Assembly (NCBI RefSeq): GCF_900112185.1
Contig: NZ_FOKP01000027.1
Location: 30,313-94,312 of the forward strand
Source of the DNA: Allobosea sp. CRIB-10
Lineage (GTDB): Bacteria > Pseudomonadota > Alphaproteobacteria > Rhizobiales > Beijerinckiaceae
Direction: 5' to 3'
Length of the DNA stretch: 64,000 nucleotides
Shown here: piece by piece, positions 8,372 through 17,293 of the stretch
How positions within the stretch are numbered: position 1 is the stretch's first letter
Layout of the letters: each line of letters begins with the position of its first letter
The notes under the pieces: model-generated
What the model saw: the letters and a program-made list of their open reading frames with translations, nothing else
The model's database searches: none
Told to the model about the DNA's origin: nothing
Translations under genes and position numbers: made by a program

Positions 8372-11269
8372 TCACGACTTCTTGCCGGAGCCGGAGCGGT
8401 TGCCGCCGCCACCGTCGGGAGCGGGATCGCCGCCATCCTTGGGCTTGGCCGGCTGCGCTTCCTTGGCGACGCGCTGCATGTCGGAGGCCTCGCGCATCAG
8501 CCCGCCCATCTTGGCGAGATTGCCGCCCTCGATGCCGATTTCCTTCAGCACCTGGTCGATCATCGGCGCCTGCACGCGGTAGCGCAGCGCCGACTCGATG
8601 ACCTCGTCGGTGGGCGAGCGTGCCGCCCCGCCTGTGCCGCTCGCTCCCGCCCCGCCGGCGAGCCCGTCGACATGGAGGATGCGGATGCCCTCGATCTTCT
8701 CCATCGGCTTGACGCTCTCGCGCACGATACCCTCGATCTTGTCGAGCAGGCGGCGACGGAACAGCCCGTAGCGGGCGCCGTCGCTGAGCACGTTCTCGGC
8801 CTCGTAGAGCAGCTTCTGCGCCTCGGCCTCGACGGCGCGGCGCACCTTCTCGGCTTCGGCCGCGATGCGCGCCTCCTCAGCAGCCTTCTCGGCAAGCAGT
8901 ATCTCGACAGTCTTGCGCCGCTGGGCGCTCTCACTCTCGCGGACGGTCTTGACCTTCTCCTCGGCCTCGACCGCCTTGGCGCGGGCGATCTCGGCATTGG
9001 CCTGCGCCGCCGATTCCTCCAGCGACTTGGCATAGAGCGCGATCGCCTTGTCCATGGCAGCGGACTCGACCTCGCGCTCGCGCTCGATCTCGAGCTTGCG
9101 CAATTCGCGCTGGCGGCCGATGCGGGCCTCGTCGAGGCCGCGATCAGAGGAGATGCGGGCCCGCTCGACCTCCTCGTTCGAGGCGATCTGCGCTTCCTGC
9201 AGCGCCTGATTGCGGGCGATCTCCAATTGCTCAAGCGCGCGGCGGCGCTCGATCCGGACCGCTTCCAGCGCCTGCTCGCGGGCGATGTCGACGGTCTCGA
9301 CCTGCTGGCGCGCCGTGATCTCGGCCTGGCGCAGCGCCTTGTCGGCGTCGGTACGCTCGACCTTCTTGGCGGCGAGCACGATGGCGCGCTCTTCCTCGGC
9401 GACCTCGACCGCCTTCTTCTGGGCGATCTGCAGCATCTCGCGCGTCTTGCTGGAGTCGATCCGCTCCTTCTCCAGCCCGAGCTCGGTGGCGATGCGCTGG
9501 CGCTCGACCGCGTCGCGGCGCTTCAGCTCGGCGGCGTCGAGATCGGCATTGCGCCGGATCTCGAGCTCCTTCGTCGCGAGCTCGGCGGCGATGCGCTCGG
9601 CCGCAACGACCTTCTCCTGCGCGATGCGGGCGGCTTCCGTCGCCTCGCGCGCCGAGATCTCGGCCGTGTCGATCGCCTGGTTGCGGGCGATCTCGAGATT
9701 GCGGACCTCCTCGTCGCGGCGGATGCGCTCGGCCGAGACGACCCGTTCCTGGCTGATCCGCGCCTTCTCGACCGTCTCGCGGGCGGCGATCTCGGCGGCG
9801 TCGACCGTCTCGGTGCGCCCGATCTCCAGAAGGCGCTTGCGCTGCTCCAGCGCGATCCGGTCGGCCGTGATCACGTCTTCCTGGGCGATGCGGGCCTTCT
9901 CGACTGCCTCGCGTGCCGCGATCTCGGCCTCGTCCAGGGCTCTGTTGCGGGCGATCTGGAGCGCACGGACGCGCTCCTCCTGCACGATGCGCGCCGACTC
10001 CACCGCCTCGCGCGCCGCGATGTCCTCCTGGTCGAGCGTGCGGGTACGCTCGATCTCACGGTTGCGGACCTCCTGCTCGCGGGCGATGCGCTCGGCATTC
10101 ACCGCGGTTTCCTGCAGGATGCGGGCCTTCTCGGTCGCCTCGCGCGCCTCGATCTCGGCGGCCTCCAGCACCCTGGTGCGCTCGATCTCCTTCTGCCGGA
10201 TCTCGCGCTCGGAGGCGATGCGGGCGGCGTTGATCGCCTGCTCGTTGGCGATGCGCGCCTTCTCGACCTGCTCGCGGGCCGCGATCTCGGCTTCCTCGAC
10301 GGCTTGTGTCCGTGCGATCTCCTGCTGGCGGATCTCCCGTTCCGAGGCGATGCGCGCCTCGCTGATCGCGCGCTCATTGGCGATGCGCGACTTCTCGATC
10401 TCCTCGCGCGAGGTGATCTGCGCCTGCTCGGCCTCGGTGTCGCGGACGGCGCGCTCGCGGGCGACCTCGGCGCGCTGCATGGCGCGCTTGATCTCGATCT
10501 CGCGCTGTTGCTCCAGCCGGGCCGCCTCGCTCTCGCGCTCGATGTCGAGCGCCTGGCGCTCGGCTTCGAGATTGCGGGTGCGGATGCGGATCATCGAGTC
10601 CTGCTCGATGTCGTTGCGCAGCTTCCGCTTGTCCTCGATCTCCTCGATGATCCGGGTCAGGCCGGCGGCGTCGAAGCGGTTGGACGGGTTGAAATATTGC
10701 AGGTCGGTCTGGTCGAGGTCGGTGAGCGCGACCGATTCCAGCACGAGGCCGTTCTGGTCGAGCGCCTCGGCGGCGGCGTCCTTGACGCGCTGGACGTAGG
10801 TTCCGCGCTTCTCATGCATCTCCTCCATCGTCATCTCGGAGGCGACGGTGCGCAGCGCCGAGATGAACTTGCCGGAGAGCAGCGCATTGAGCTGGTCCGG
10901 CTGCAGGGTGCGCCGGCCGAGCGTCGCGGCGGCGACCGAGACCGACTGCCGCTCCGGCTTCACCCGGACATAGAACTCGGCGTCGATGTCGACGCGCATG
11001 CGGTCGCGGGTGATCAGCGCATCGTTGTTCGCCCGCGTCACCGCGAGCTGCAGCACGTTCATGTTGACCGGCGTGACGTCGTGGATGATCGGCAGCACGA
11101 AGGCGCCGCCATTGATCACGACCTTTTCGCCGAACAGGCCGGTGCGGACGAAGGAGACCTCCTTCGAGGAGCGGCGATAGAGCCAGTTCACCAGATAGAC
11201 AACGATGGCGATGACGATCACCGCCACGATCAGCCAGAGGATCAGCGATCCGATCAGTTGCCCGGTCAT
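8372..11269 (-). CDS. Giant flotillin-like SPFH protein with 44-residue coiled-coil repeats
   Basis: 965 residues, almost double the usual 450-560 of bacterial flotillins (FloT, YqiK). One N-terminal membrane segment (about residues 5-30) is followed by basic residues, an SPFH/band 7 domain (about 35-215), a very long charged helical region rich in Glu, Arg, Ala and Ile (about 215-840) and a C-terminal flotillin-like domain ending in a Gly/Lys-rich tail. The extension comes from an 11-residue (hendecad) pattern organised as 44-residue repeats (separate entry). Flotillins organise membrane microdomains and oligomerise through the coiled coil. No NfeD partner gene is adjacent. It sits between the ABC transporter block and the hydroxylase block, so it may scaffold the uptake and oxidation machinery (inference). 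Confidence 0.88.
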   Translation of the reverse strand: MTGQLIGSLILWLIVAVIVIAIVVYLVNWLYRRSSKEVSFVRTGLFGEKVVINGGAFVLPIIHDVTPVNMNVLQLAVTRANNDALITRDRMRVDIDAEFYVRVKPERQSVSVAAATLGRRTLQPDQLNALLSGKFISALRTVASEMTMEEMHEKRGTYVQRVKDAAAEALDQNGLVLESVALTDLDQTDLQYFNPSNRFDAAGLTRIIEEIEDKRKLRNDIEQDSMIRIRTRNLEAERQALDIERESEAARLEQQREIEIKRAMQRAEVARERAVRDTEAEQAQITSREEIEKSRIANERAISEARIASEREIRQQEIARTQAVEEAEIAAREQVEKARIANEQAINAARIASEREIRQKEIERTRVLEAAEIEAREATEKARILQETAVNAERIAREQEVRNREIERTRTLDQEDIAAREAVESARIVQEERVRALQIARNRALDEAEIAAREAVEKARIAQEDVITADRIALEQRKRLLEIGRTETVDAAEIAARETVEKARISQERVVSAERIRRDEEVRNLEIARNQAIDTAEISAREATEAARIAQEKVVAAERIAAELATKELEIRRNADLDAAELKRRDAVERQRIATELGLEKERIDSSKTREMLQIAQKKAVEVAEEERAIVLAAKKVERTDADKALRQAEITARQQVETVDIAREQALEAVRIERRRALEQLEIARNQALQEAQIASNEEVERARISSDRGLDEARIGRQRELRKLEIEREREVESAAMDKAIALYAKSLEESAAQANAEIARAKAVEAEEKVKTVRESESAQRRKTVEILLAEKAAEEARIAAEAEKVRRAVEAEAQKLLYEAENVLSDGARYGLFRRRLLDKIEGIVRESVKPMEKIEGIRILHVDGLAGGAGASGTGGAARSPTDEVIESALRYRVQAPMIDQVLKEIGIEGGNLAKMGGLMREASDMQRVAKEAQPAKPKDGGDPAPDGGGGNRSGSGKKS
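9407..10429 (-). repeat. Coding repeat: eight units (seven of 44 residues, one of 33) in the flotillin
   Basis: Units start at residues 281, 325, 369, 413, 446, 490, 534 and 578, each opening with a variant of (E/D)xAEIAARExV. The spacing is 44, 44, 44, 33, 44, 44, 44. Since 44 and 33 are both multiples of 11, the register is a hendecad coiled coil and the short unit has lost exactly one 11-residue turn. Two further weaker units open at residues 647 and 691, again 44 apart. The pattern suggests growth by unequal recombination under selection to keep coiled-coil phase. Confidence 0.85.
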
Positions 11270-11296
11270 GTCAGCATCCTCCCGCCCGTGCCCGGG

Positions 11297-12172
11297 TCAT
11301 TTCGTCTTGCCGGCCTTGCGTGCCGGCTTCTCGGTCTTCGGTTCGCGGCCGATCTGCTTGAAGGCGCGGGTCTGGTCGCGGATCGCGACCTCGACCGGCA
11401 GGCGCTCCATCGAGGACGCACCGTAGAATCCGTGGCAGTGCGTCGTGTTCTTCATGATGAAGTCGGCGTCGGCGGGCTCGGCGACCGGCCCGCCATGGAC
11501 GAGGATGATCGCGTCCTTCTTCACGGCGAGCGCGGCCTTGGCCCAGCTCTCGACCAGCGCCGGACAGTCCTTCAGCTTGAGCGCCGTCTCGGCGCCGATC
11601 GAGCCGCCGGTGGTTAGCCCGAGATGGCAGACGATGATGTCGGCGCCGGCCTTGGCCATCGCCCGTGCATCGTCCTCGCAGAAGACGTAAGGCGTGGTCA
11701 GCAGGCCCTTGGCGTTGGCCAGCGCGATCATCTCGACCTCGAGCCCATAGCCCATGCCGGTCTCTTCGAGATTGGCGCGGAAGGTGCCGTCGATCAGACC
11801 GACGGTCGGGAAGTTCTGCACGCCGGAGAAGCCGAGGCGCCTGACATCGTCGAGGAAGACATCCATGCGCCGGAACGGGTCGGTGCCACAGATGCCGGCG
11901 ATCACCGGCGTGTTCCGGACCACCGGCAGCACCTCGGCCGCCATCTCCATGACGATCGCATTGGCGTCGCCATAGGGCATCAGCCCGGAGAGCGAGCCGC
12001 GGCCGGCCATGCGGTAGCGGCCGGAATTGTAGATGACGATCAGGTCGATGCCGCCGGCCTCTTCGCATTTGGCCGAGAGGCCGGTGCCGGCGCCGCCGCC
12101 GATAATCGGCTCACCCTTGGCGATCATCGCCCGGAAGCGCTTCAGCAGGGTCTTCTTGTCGAAAGCCGTCAT
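11297..12172 (-). CDS. Phosphoenolpyruvate-hydrolase-family TIM-barrel protein (Tm-1 C-terminal domain homologue)
   Basis: 291 residues, with EPIIGGGAGTGLSAKCEEAGG at the N-terminus, IAGICGTDPFR in the middle and ILVHGGPVAEP near the C-terminus, all hallmarks of the PEP-hydrolase/TIM-barrel signal-transduction family. In plants and fungi this domain is fused behind a Tm-1-like ATP-binding domain, as in tomato Tm-1. In this window the Tm-1-like domain is the gene immediately upstream, overlapping by 4 nt (ATGA at 12169-12172), so the two halves are presumably made as partners. The reaction is not established; PEP hydrolase is a family name. Confidence 0.85.
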   Translation of the reverse strand: MTAFDKKTLLKRFRAMIAKGEPIIGGGAGTGLSAKCEEAGGIDLIVIYNSGRYRMAGRGSLSGLMPYGDANAIVMEMAAEVLPVVRNTPVIAGICGTDPFRRMDVFLDDVRRLGFSGVQNFPTVGLIDGTFRANLEETGMGYGLEVEMIALANAKGLLTTPYVFCEDDARAMAKAGADIIVCHLGLTTGGSIGAETALKLKDCPALVESWAKAALAVKKDAIILVHGGPVAEPADADFIMKNTTHCHGFYGASSMERLPVEVAIRDQTRAFKQIGREPKTEKPARKAGKTK

Positions 12173-14412
12173 GGCCTGCCTCCGCCCACGCGTTCGCGAC
12201 GCCGGCCGGCATGCAGCGTGCGGAACTGCTGCACCAGGGCGGACGCGAAGGCGGGATCGTTGATGTGGTGCGGCAGGCGGATCAGCTGCCGGTTCGGCCC
12301 GGTGCGCACCGTCTGTTCCAGCGCCTGGAACAGGGCGGCGTCGGCGGCGGGATCGTGGAAGGCCTGGCCTGGCGCATCCAGCGCGGAGACGCCGAGCTCG
12401 GGGATCAGGAAGCGGACCGGCCCTTCCATCTGGTTCAGCCGCTCGCCGATCCAGCGGCCCATCCGGGCATTCTCCTCCGCCGTGGTCCGCATCAGCGTGA
12501 TCTGCGGGTTGTGTGGATAGAGCAGCCGGCCGCGATAGCGCTCCGGCACCGTCTCGGGCGCCAAGAAATTGACCATGTCGAGCGCACCGACCGAGCCGAC
12601 ATAGGGGACGCGCGTGCGGATGATCGCCCCGAAGCGATCCTCGGTCGCCGGCAGGAAGCCACCCATCAGCAGGTCGCAGATCTCGGTGGTCGATACGTCG
12701 ATCACCGCGCCGACGAGGCCGGACTCGACCAGCTTCTCCATCGAGCGCCCGCCGGTGCCGGTGGCGTGGAAGACGAGCGGCTCCCAGTCCTCGGCGAGGA
12801 GCCTGGAGACCTGCTGCACGCAAGGCGTGGTCACGCCGAACATGGTGAGCCCGACCAACGGCTTCTCCGGCGCGCGGCGGCGCGAGGGCTCGGGTTTGAG
12901 CTCAACGAGACGAGCCTTGGCCATGGCGGCGATGGCGTGTGCGCCATTGCCGAGCACGAGGCGCGAGACGCGGTTGACGCCCTGCACATCGGTGACGGCA
13001 TGCAGCATGGCGATGTCGGTGGCGCCGACATAGGCGCTGACATCGCCGGAGGCCATGGTCGAGATCATCAGCTTGGGCAGGCCGACCGGCAGCGCCTGCA
13101 TCGCCGGCGTCACCATCGCGGTCGCGCCCGAGCCGCCGGCCGAGATGATGCCGAGCAGGCCCTGCTGGCGCGGCAGCCAGGCCTTGAAGGCCTCGGTCAT
13201 CGCCGCCACTGCCGTGCCGCGATCGCCCGAGGAGATGCCGGCCGAACCTTTCGGCGAGGCGAGCGCGATCTCCTGCGGAGTGACGTCGCCGCCGGCGCTG
13301 CGGCCCGAGGTCGAGAGATCGACGAGGCGGGTGCGCAGGCCCTCGGCCCGGATCAGGTCGCGGATGAAGCGCAGCTCCTCGCCCTTGGTGTCGAGCGTGC
13401 CGGCGATGACGACATAAGGCTCGCTCCTCGCCGCGGCCGCGAGCGGCCGGATCGCGCCGACCGGCTGGCCATCGCGCGTCGCCAATGTTGGGCGCGAGAT
13501 GGTGCGGGCTTGCGCCTCGATCCGCGCCGCGGGCACCGCTTGCGACCAGCGGTTCGGGATGACCGGGTTCGAGACATAGACGCGAATCGGCCCGGTTGGG
13601 GCCGGAGCGGCAGGCCCGGAGTTTCCGGCGGCCGGGGTCATGTCCGACGCCGCATCGGTCTCGTCATGGCCGTGGCGGCCGACGCCGAGCAGGCGCTGCT
13701 GCAGGTCGCGGTCGCCGGCGAGCGCCGCCGAGGCGATGATGCGGTTGATCCGGCCGTTGACCATGATCGCGACGGGATCGGACATCTGCGTGGCGACGCC
13801 GATGTTCTGCTCGATCACCAGGATCGCGACGTCGCCCTGCTCGGCGAGGCGGACCAGCATCTCCTCGACATGGGCGACGATGACCGGCGCCAGCCCCTCG
13901 GTCGGCTCGTCCATGATCAGCAGGCGCGGGTTGAGCAGCAGCGCCCGGCTGATCGCCAGCATCTGCTGCTCGCCGCCGGAGAGCTGGGCGCCGCCATTGT
14001 TGCGGCGCTCGGCCAGGCGCGGGAAGACCTCGTAGATGCGCTCGGGCGTCCAGGGCCCGCGCTTGCCGCGCTGCATCAGCCGCAGATGCTCGTCGACGGT
14101 CAGCGAGCGCCAGAGCCGGCGACCCTGCGGGACATAGCCGATGCCGAGCCGCGCCACCTCGGCCGGCGAGTGGCCGGCGATCTCCTCGCCGAAGAAGCGG
14201 ATCGAGCCGGACGCGATCGGCACCAGCCCCATGATCGCCTTGCACATGGTCGTCTTGCCCATGCCGTTGCGACCGACGACGGAGAGGACGCCGTGCTGCA
14301 GCGTGAGATCGACGCCCTGCACGGCGTGCGAGCGACCATAGAAGACGTTGAGGCCGGCGATCTGCAGGATCGGAACGCCGGCGGGGGGCGGAGCTTTCAG
14401 GCGCTCAGCCAT
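12169..14412 (-). CDS. Fusion of LivF-type ABC ATPase with Tm-1-like (UPF0261) domain
   Basis: 747 residues in one frame. Residues 13-245 are a full branched-chain-amino-acid-type ABC ATPase: Walker A GRNGMGKTT (48-56), signature LSGGEQQ (144-150), Walker B LLIMDEP (164-170). A linker (about 248-330) leads to a complete Tm-1-like ATP-binding domain beginning YVVIAGTLDTKGEEL (333-347), about 415 residues, the normal length of a stand-alone UPF0261 protein. Start ATG 14412 lies inside the end of livG (8-nt overlap). The fusion takes the place of livF, so the transporter ATPase is physically tied to a protein family of unsettled function. A sensing or phospho-metabolite role coupled to transport is possible. 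Confidence 0.88.
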   Translation of the reverse strand: MAERLKAPPPAGVPILQIAGLNVFYGRSHAVQGVDLTLQHGVLSVVGRNGMGKTTMCKAIMGLVPIASGSIRFFGEEIAGHSPAEVARLGIGYVPQGRRLWRSLTVDEHLRLMQRGKRGPWTPERIYEVFPRLAERRNNGGAQLSGGEQQMLAISRALLLNPRLLIMDEPTEGLAPVIVAHVEEMLVRLAEQGDVAILVIEQNIGVATQMSDPVAIMVNGRINRIIASAALAGDRDLQQRLLGVGRHGHDETDAASDMTPAAGNSGPAAPAPTGPIRVYVSNPVIPNRWSQAVPAARIEAQARTISRPTLATRDGQPVGAIRPLAAAARSEPYVVIAGTLDTKGEELRFIRDLIRAEGLRTRLVDLSTSGRSAGGDVTPQEIALASPKGSAGISSGDRGTAVAAMTEAFKAWLPRQQGLLGIISAGGSGATAMVTPAMQALPVGLPKLMISTMASGDVSAYVGATDIAMLHAVTDVQGVNRVSRLVLGNGAHAIAAMAKARLVELKPEPSRRRAPEKPLVGLTMFGVTTPCVQQVSRLLAEDWEPLVFHATGTGGRSMEKLVESGLVGAVIDVSTTEICDLLMGGFLPATEDRFGAIIRTRVPYVGSVGALDMVNFLAPETVPERYRGRLLYPHNPQITLMRTTAEENARMGRWIGERLNQMEGPVRFLIPELGVSALDAPGQAFHDPAADAALFQALEQTVRTGPNRQLIRLPHHINDPAFASALVQQFRTLHAGRRRERVGGGRP

Positions 14413-15193
14413 GGCCGCCCCCGAGATAGAGCTCCTGCACCTCCGGATCGGATTCGATCTCGTCCGGCCGCCCCTCTTTGAAGATGCGGCCATTGTGCAT
14501 CATCGTCACGCTCTCGACGACGCGCAGCGCCACGTCCATGTCGTGCTCGATGATGATGTAGCCGATATGGCCCGGCAGCGAGGTCAGGATCTGGACCAGG
14601 TCGGCCCGCTCGGTCGGCGACAGGCCCGCCGCCGGCTCGTCGAACAGGATGAAGCGCGGCGCGCCCGACAGAGCGAGCGCGATCTCGAGTTGGCGCTGCT
14701 GGCCATAGGCCAGCTCGCCGACCAGCCGATCCTTGACGGCGGTGAGGTGGACGGCGTCGACTAGGCTCTCGGCGGCATGCTGGAGCGTGTCGTCGCGGCG
14801 CGGCCGCCGCAGCGAGAAGCGGTTCCGCGAGACCCCGCGGCAGGCGAGGTAGACGTTGTCGATCACCGTCAGCCCGGTGAAGAGCGAGGAGATCTGATAG
14901 GTGCGCCTGAGGCCGCGCCGGATGCGCTCATGCGGCGGAAAGGCCGTCACATCCTCGCCGAAGAAGCGGATGACGCCGGAGCTCGGCGAAAAATCGCCGG
15001 TGACGCAGTTGAACAGCGTGGTCTTGCCGGCACCGTTCGAGCCGAGCACGGCACGCCGCTCGCCGGGGCGGACCGAGAGCGTGACGTCGGACAGGGCCGC
15101 GAGCGCCCCGAACAGGCGCGAGACGCCGCGCAGTTCGAGCGCATTGCCCGAGCTGCCCGTATTCAGCCGCTCCAGGCTCGGCACGGCGCTCAT
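14405..15193 (-). CDS. livG: Branched-chain-amino-acid-type ABC transporter ATPase LivG
   Basis: 262 residues, typical for LivG. Walker A is GSNGAGKTT, the Q-loop/LivG region RRTYQISSLFTGLT, the signature LAYGQQRQLEI and Walker B FILFDEPAAGLSP. It pairs with the LivF-like half of the next gene to drive the LivH/LivM permease. Its ATG overlaps livM by 4 nt and its stop overlaps the fusion gene by 8 nt. Substrates of such HAAT-family systems range from branched-chain amino acids to aromatic acids, amides and urea; given the catabolic genes downstream, a non-amino-acid substrate is plausible. Confidence 0.92.
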   Translation of the reverse strand: MSAVPSLERLNTGSSGNALELRGVSRLFGALAALSDVTLSVRPGERRAVLGSNGAGKTTLFNCVTGDFSPSSGVIRFFGEDVTAFPPHERIRRGLRRTYQISSLFTGLTVIDNVYLACRGVSRNRFSLRRPRRDDTLQHAAESLVDAVHLTAVKDRLVGELAYGQQRQLEIALALSGAPRFILFDEPAAGLSPTERADLVQILTSLPGHIGYIIIEHDMDVALRVVESVTMMHNGRIFKEGRPDEIESDPEVQELYLGGGHG

Positions 15194-16278
15194 GGCGCGC
15201 CTCCGCCGGTCCGCATTTGTGCATCCTGCGCCTCGCGGCTCTTGCGATAGCGCTCGCGCAGGCGCTGCCAGATGCCGATCAGCCCATCCGGCGAGAACAG
15301 CACGATGATGAGGAAGCCGAAGCCGATCAGCAATTGATAGCGCTTGCCTTCGAGCCCGACCCAGTCGAGCAGATCGAGGGCGAATGTGCGCAGCAGGACA
15401 TAGACCAGCGCGCCGATGAAGGGGCCGATCGGGCGGCTGAGGCCGCCGACGACAGCGATGATCAGCATGTCGACGACAGGGCCGACGCCGCCCGTCCCCG
15501 GCGAGACCTGGCGCTGGTACCAGACCAGAAGCACGCCGGCGAAGGCGGCGATCACCGCAGCGAAGGCATAGGCGGCGATGCGATGGGCGACGACATCGAA
15601 GCCGAGCGCCGCCATGCGCCGCGGATTATCGCGCGTGCCCTGCAGGGCAAGGCCGAAAGGCGCCCGCGAGACATAGACGACCACGCCATACGCCAGCGCA
15701 GCGCAGCCCAGCGTCAGGTAATAGAACGGCACGGTGCTGCCCCAGTCGATGCCGAGGAAGACCGGCGGCATCACGCCGTTGAAGCCGCTGAAGCCGTTGA
15801 AGATCGTGTAGTTCTGCAGCGTCAGGTAATAGAAGGCCGAGCCGATCGCGAGGGTGATCATGATCGTGTAGATGCCCTCGGTCCGGACCGAAAGCGCGCC
15901 GCCCAGCGTGCCGAACAAGGTGGCGAGCAGGATCGCGACCGGCACCGCCGTCCACCACGGCCATTTCAGGCTGATCTGGGTAATCGCGCTCTCGCCGAAA
16001 ATGGCGACGAGATAGGCGGCGAAGGCGGCGACGGTCATCTGGATCAGGCTGACGATGCCGCCATAGCCGGCGAGGAACATCAGGCTGAGCGCGATCATGC
16101 CGAGGATCATCGCATAGGCGAGGATCTGGACGAGCCAGAACGGGCTCGCGATCAGCGGCATCACCAGGAGCAGCGCCGCGACGATCCAGAAGCCCGTGCC
16201 CTGCCGGGCGATCACCTCGGCGAGCCCTTCGCGGGGGCGCGGCGTCGCGATCGCGAGGCGTGGTTCGGCCAGCGCCAT
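15190..16278 (-). CDS. livM: HAAT-family ABC transporter permease LivM
   Basis: 362 residues with about nine to ten hydrophobic segments. The family motif GYGGIVSLIQMTVAAFAAY (about residues 70-88) and a later GGLSRPIGPFIGALVYVLL block identify it as the LivM-type permease. It forms the membrane channel with LivH in the inner membrane. It starts 1 nt after livH and overlaps livG by 4 nt. A short Arg-rich cytoplasmic C-terminal tail (LRERYRKSREAQDAQMRT) follows the last membrane segment. Confidence 0.92.
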   Translation of the reverse strand: MALAEPRLAIATPRPREGLAEVIARQGTGFWIVAALLLVMPLIASPFWLVQILAYAMILGMIALSLMFLAGYGGIVSLIQMTVAAFAAYLVAIFGESAITQISLKWPWWTAVPVAILLATLFGTLGGALSVRTEGIYTIMITLAIGSAFYYLTLQNYTIFNGFSGFNGVMPPVFLGIDWGSTVPFYYLTLGCAALAYGVVVYVSRAPFGLALQGTRDNPRRMAALGFDVVAHRIAAYAFAAVIAAFAGVLLVWYQRQVSPGTGGVGPVVDMLIIAVVGGLSRPIGPFIGALVYVLLRTFALDLLDWVGLEGKRYQLLIGFGFLIIVLFSPDGLIGIWQRLRERYRKSREAQDAQMRTGGGAP

Positions 16279-16279
16279 C

Positions 16280-17293
16280 TCAGCGCCTCACCGCGGCCAA
16301 GCCTTGCGGCCGGATCGCCAGCACCACGACCATGATGACGAAGGTCAGCATCACCGCATAGGTCGGCATGTAGACCGAGCCGAACTGCTCGGCGAGGCCG
16401 ACGATGAGCGCCCCCATCGCCGCGCCCGGGATCGAGCCCATGCCGCCGACGATGACGACGACCAGCGACGACAGCAGGATCTTGGTGTCCTCGCCTGGCT
16501 GAAGCGACTGGAAGGTGCCGCCGACGACGCCGGCGAGCCCCGCGAGCCCGGCGCCGAAGGCGAAGACCATGATGAAGACGAGCTGCACGCGCACGCCGGT
16601 GGCGGAGAGCATGTCGCGATCGTCGACGCCGGCGCGCACCAGCATGCCGATGCGGGTGCGGTTGAGCGCCAGCCACATCGCGACACCCAGGATGATCGCG
16701 CCGATCAGGATGGCGATGCGGACCAGCGGGTACATCATCATCACCGCCTCGCCATTGCTGCGCAGTGCGACGATGAAGGGCAGCTGCACTGGCCCGGAGA
16801 GCCAGTCCGGCGTCGTCACCTGGAAGGTATCGCCGCCATAGCCCCAGAGCAGCAGGTCGGCGACGATGATCGAGAGCCCGATTGTAACCAGCGTCTGCCG
16901 CAGGTCCTGGCCCTCCATCCAGCGGAAGAGCAGCACCTGCATCAGGATACCGGCCAGGGCGACGACCACGAAGGCGCCGATCAGCGCGGCGAACCAGGAG
17001 CCCGTCAGGTTGCCGATGCTGTAGCCGACATAGCCGCCAAACAGATAGAGCGAACCGTGCGCCAGGTTGACGTTGCGCATCAGGCCGAAGATCAGCGTGA
17101 AGCCGCTGGCGACCAGGAAATAGAGCCCGCCGAGCGTGATGCCATTGAACAGCGCGCTCAGGAAGACGCGCTTGCGGCCGAAGGTCAGCTCCATCCACGG
17201 CGTCCAGACCGCAAAGATCAGGAAGAGGAGCAGGGCGACCGCGATCAGGATCACCAGCGACCAGATCGGGCGGCGGCCGATGAAATCAGACAT
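16280..17293 (-). CDS. livH: HAAT-family ABC transporter permease LivH
   Basis: 337 residues from ATG 17293 (a longer in-frame reading adds only an Arg-rich, non-family extension into the AraC gene). It has the LivH signature blocks FNGITLGGLYFLVASGFTL, LMRNVNLAHGSLYL and VVVIVGGMGSIPGAAMGAL. The N-terminus has one extra membrane segment compared with short LivH proteins. Its start overlaps the end of the araC-type gene by 8 nt, showing that the regulator and permease genes are co-transcribed. Confidence 0.92.
   Translation of the reverse strand: MSDFIGRRPIWSLVILIAVALLLFLIFAVWTPWMELTFGRKRVFLSALFNGITLGGLYFLVASGFTLIFGLMRNVNLAHGSLYLFGGYVGYSIGNLTGSWFAALIGAFVVVALAGILMQVLLFRWMEGQDLRQTLVTIGLSIIVADLLLWGYGGDTFQVTTPDWLSGPVQLPFIVALRSNGEAVMMMYPLVRIAILIGAIILGVAMWLALNRTRIGMLVRAGVDDRDMLSATGVRVQLVFIMVFAFGAGLAGLAGVVGGTFQSLQPGEDTKILLSSLVVVIVGGMGSIPGAAMGALIVGLAEQFGSVYMPTYAVMLTFVIMVVVLAIRPQGLAAVRR

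Noticed and set aside
8672..11617. A very long plus-strand open frame (over 900 codons) antisense to the flotillin gene
   Set aside because: The repetitive, stop-poor codon use of the Glu/Arg/Ala-rich coiled coil leaves the opposite strand open. The antisense product is Leu/Asp/Arg-rich with no family pattern or ribosome site.
12211..14481. A 756-codon plus-strand open frame opposite the LivF/Tm-1 fusion
   Set aside because: Its product is a low-complexity Arg/Asp/Ala mix without motifs. The minus strand has intact Walker and Tm-1 motifs, overlapping starts and stops and ribosome sites.
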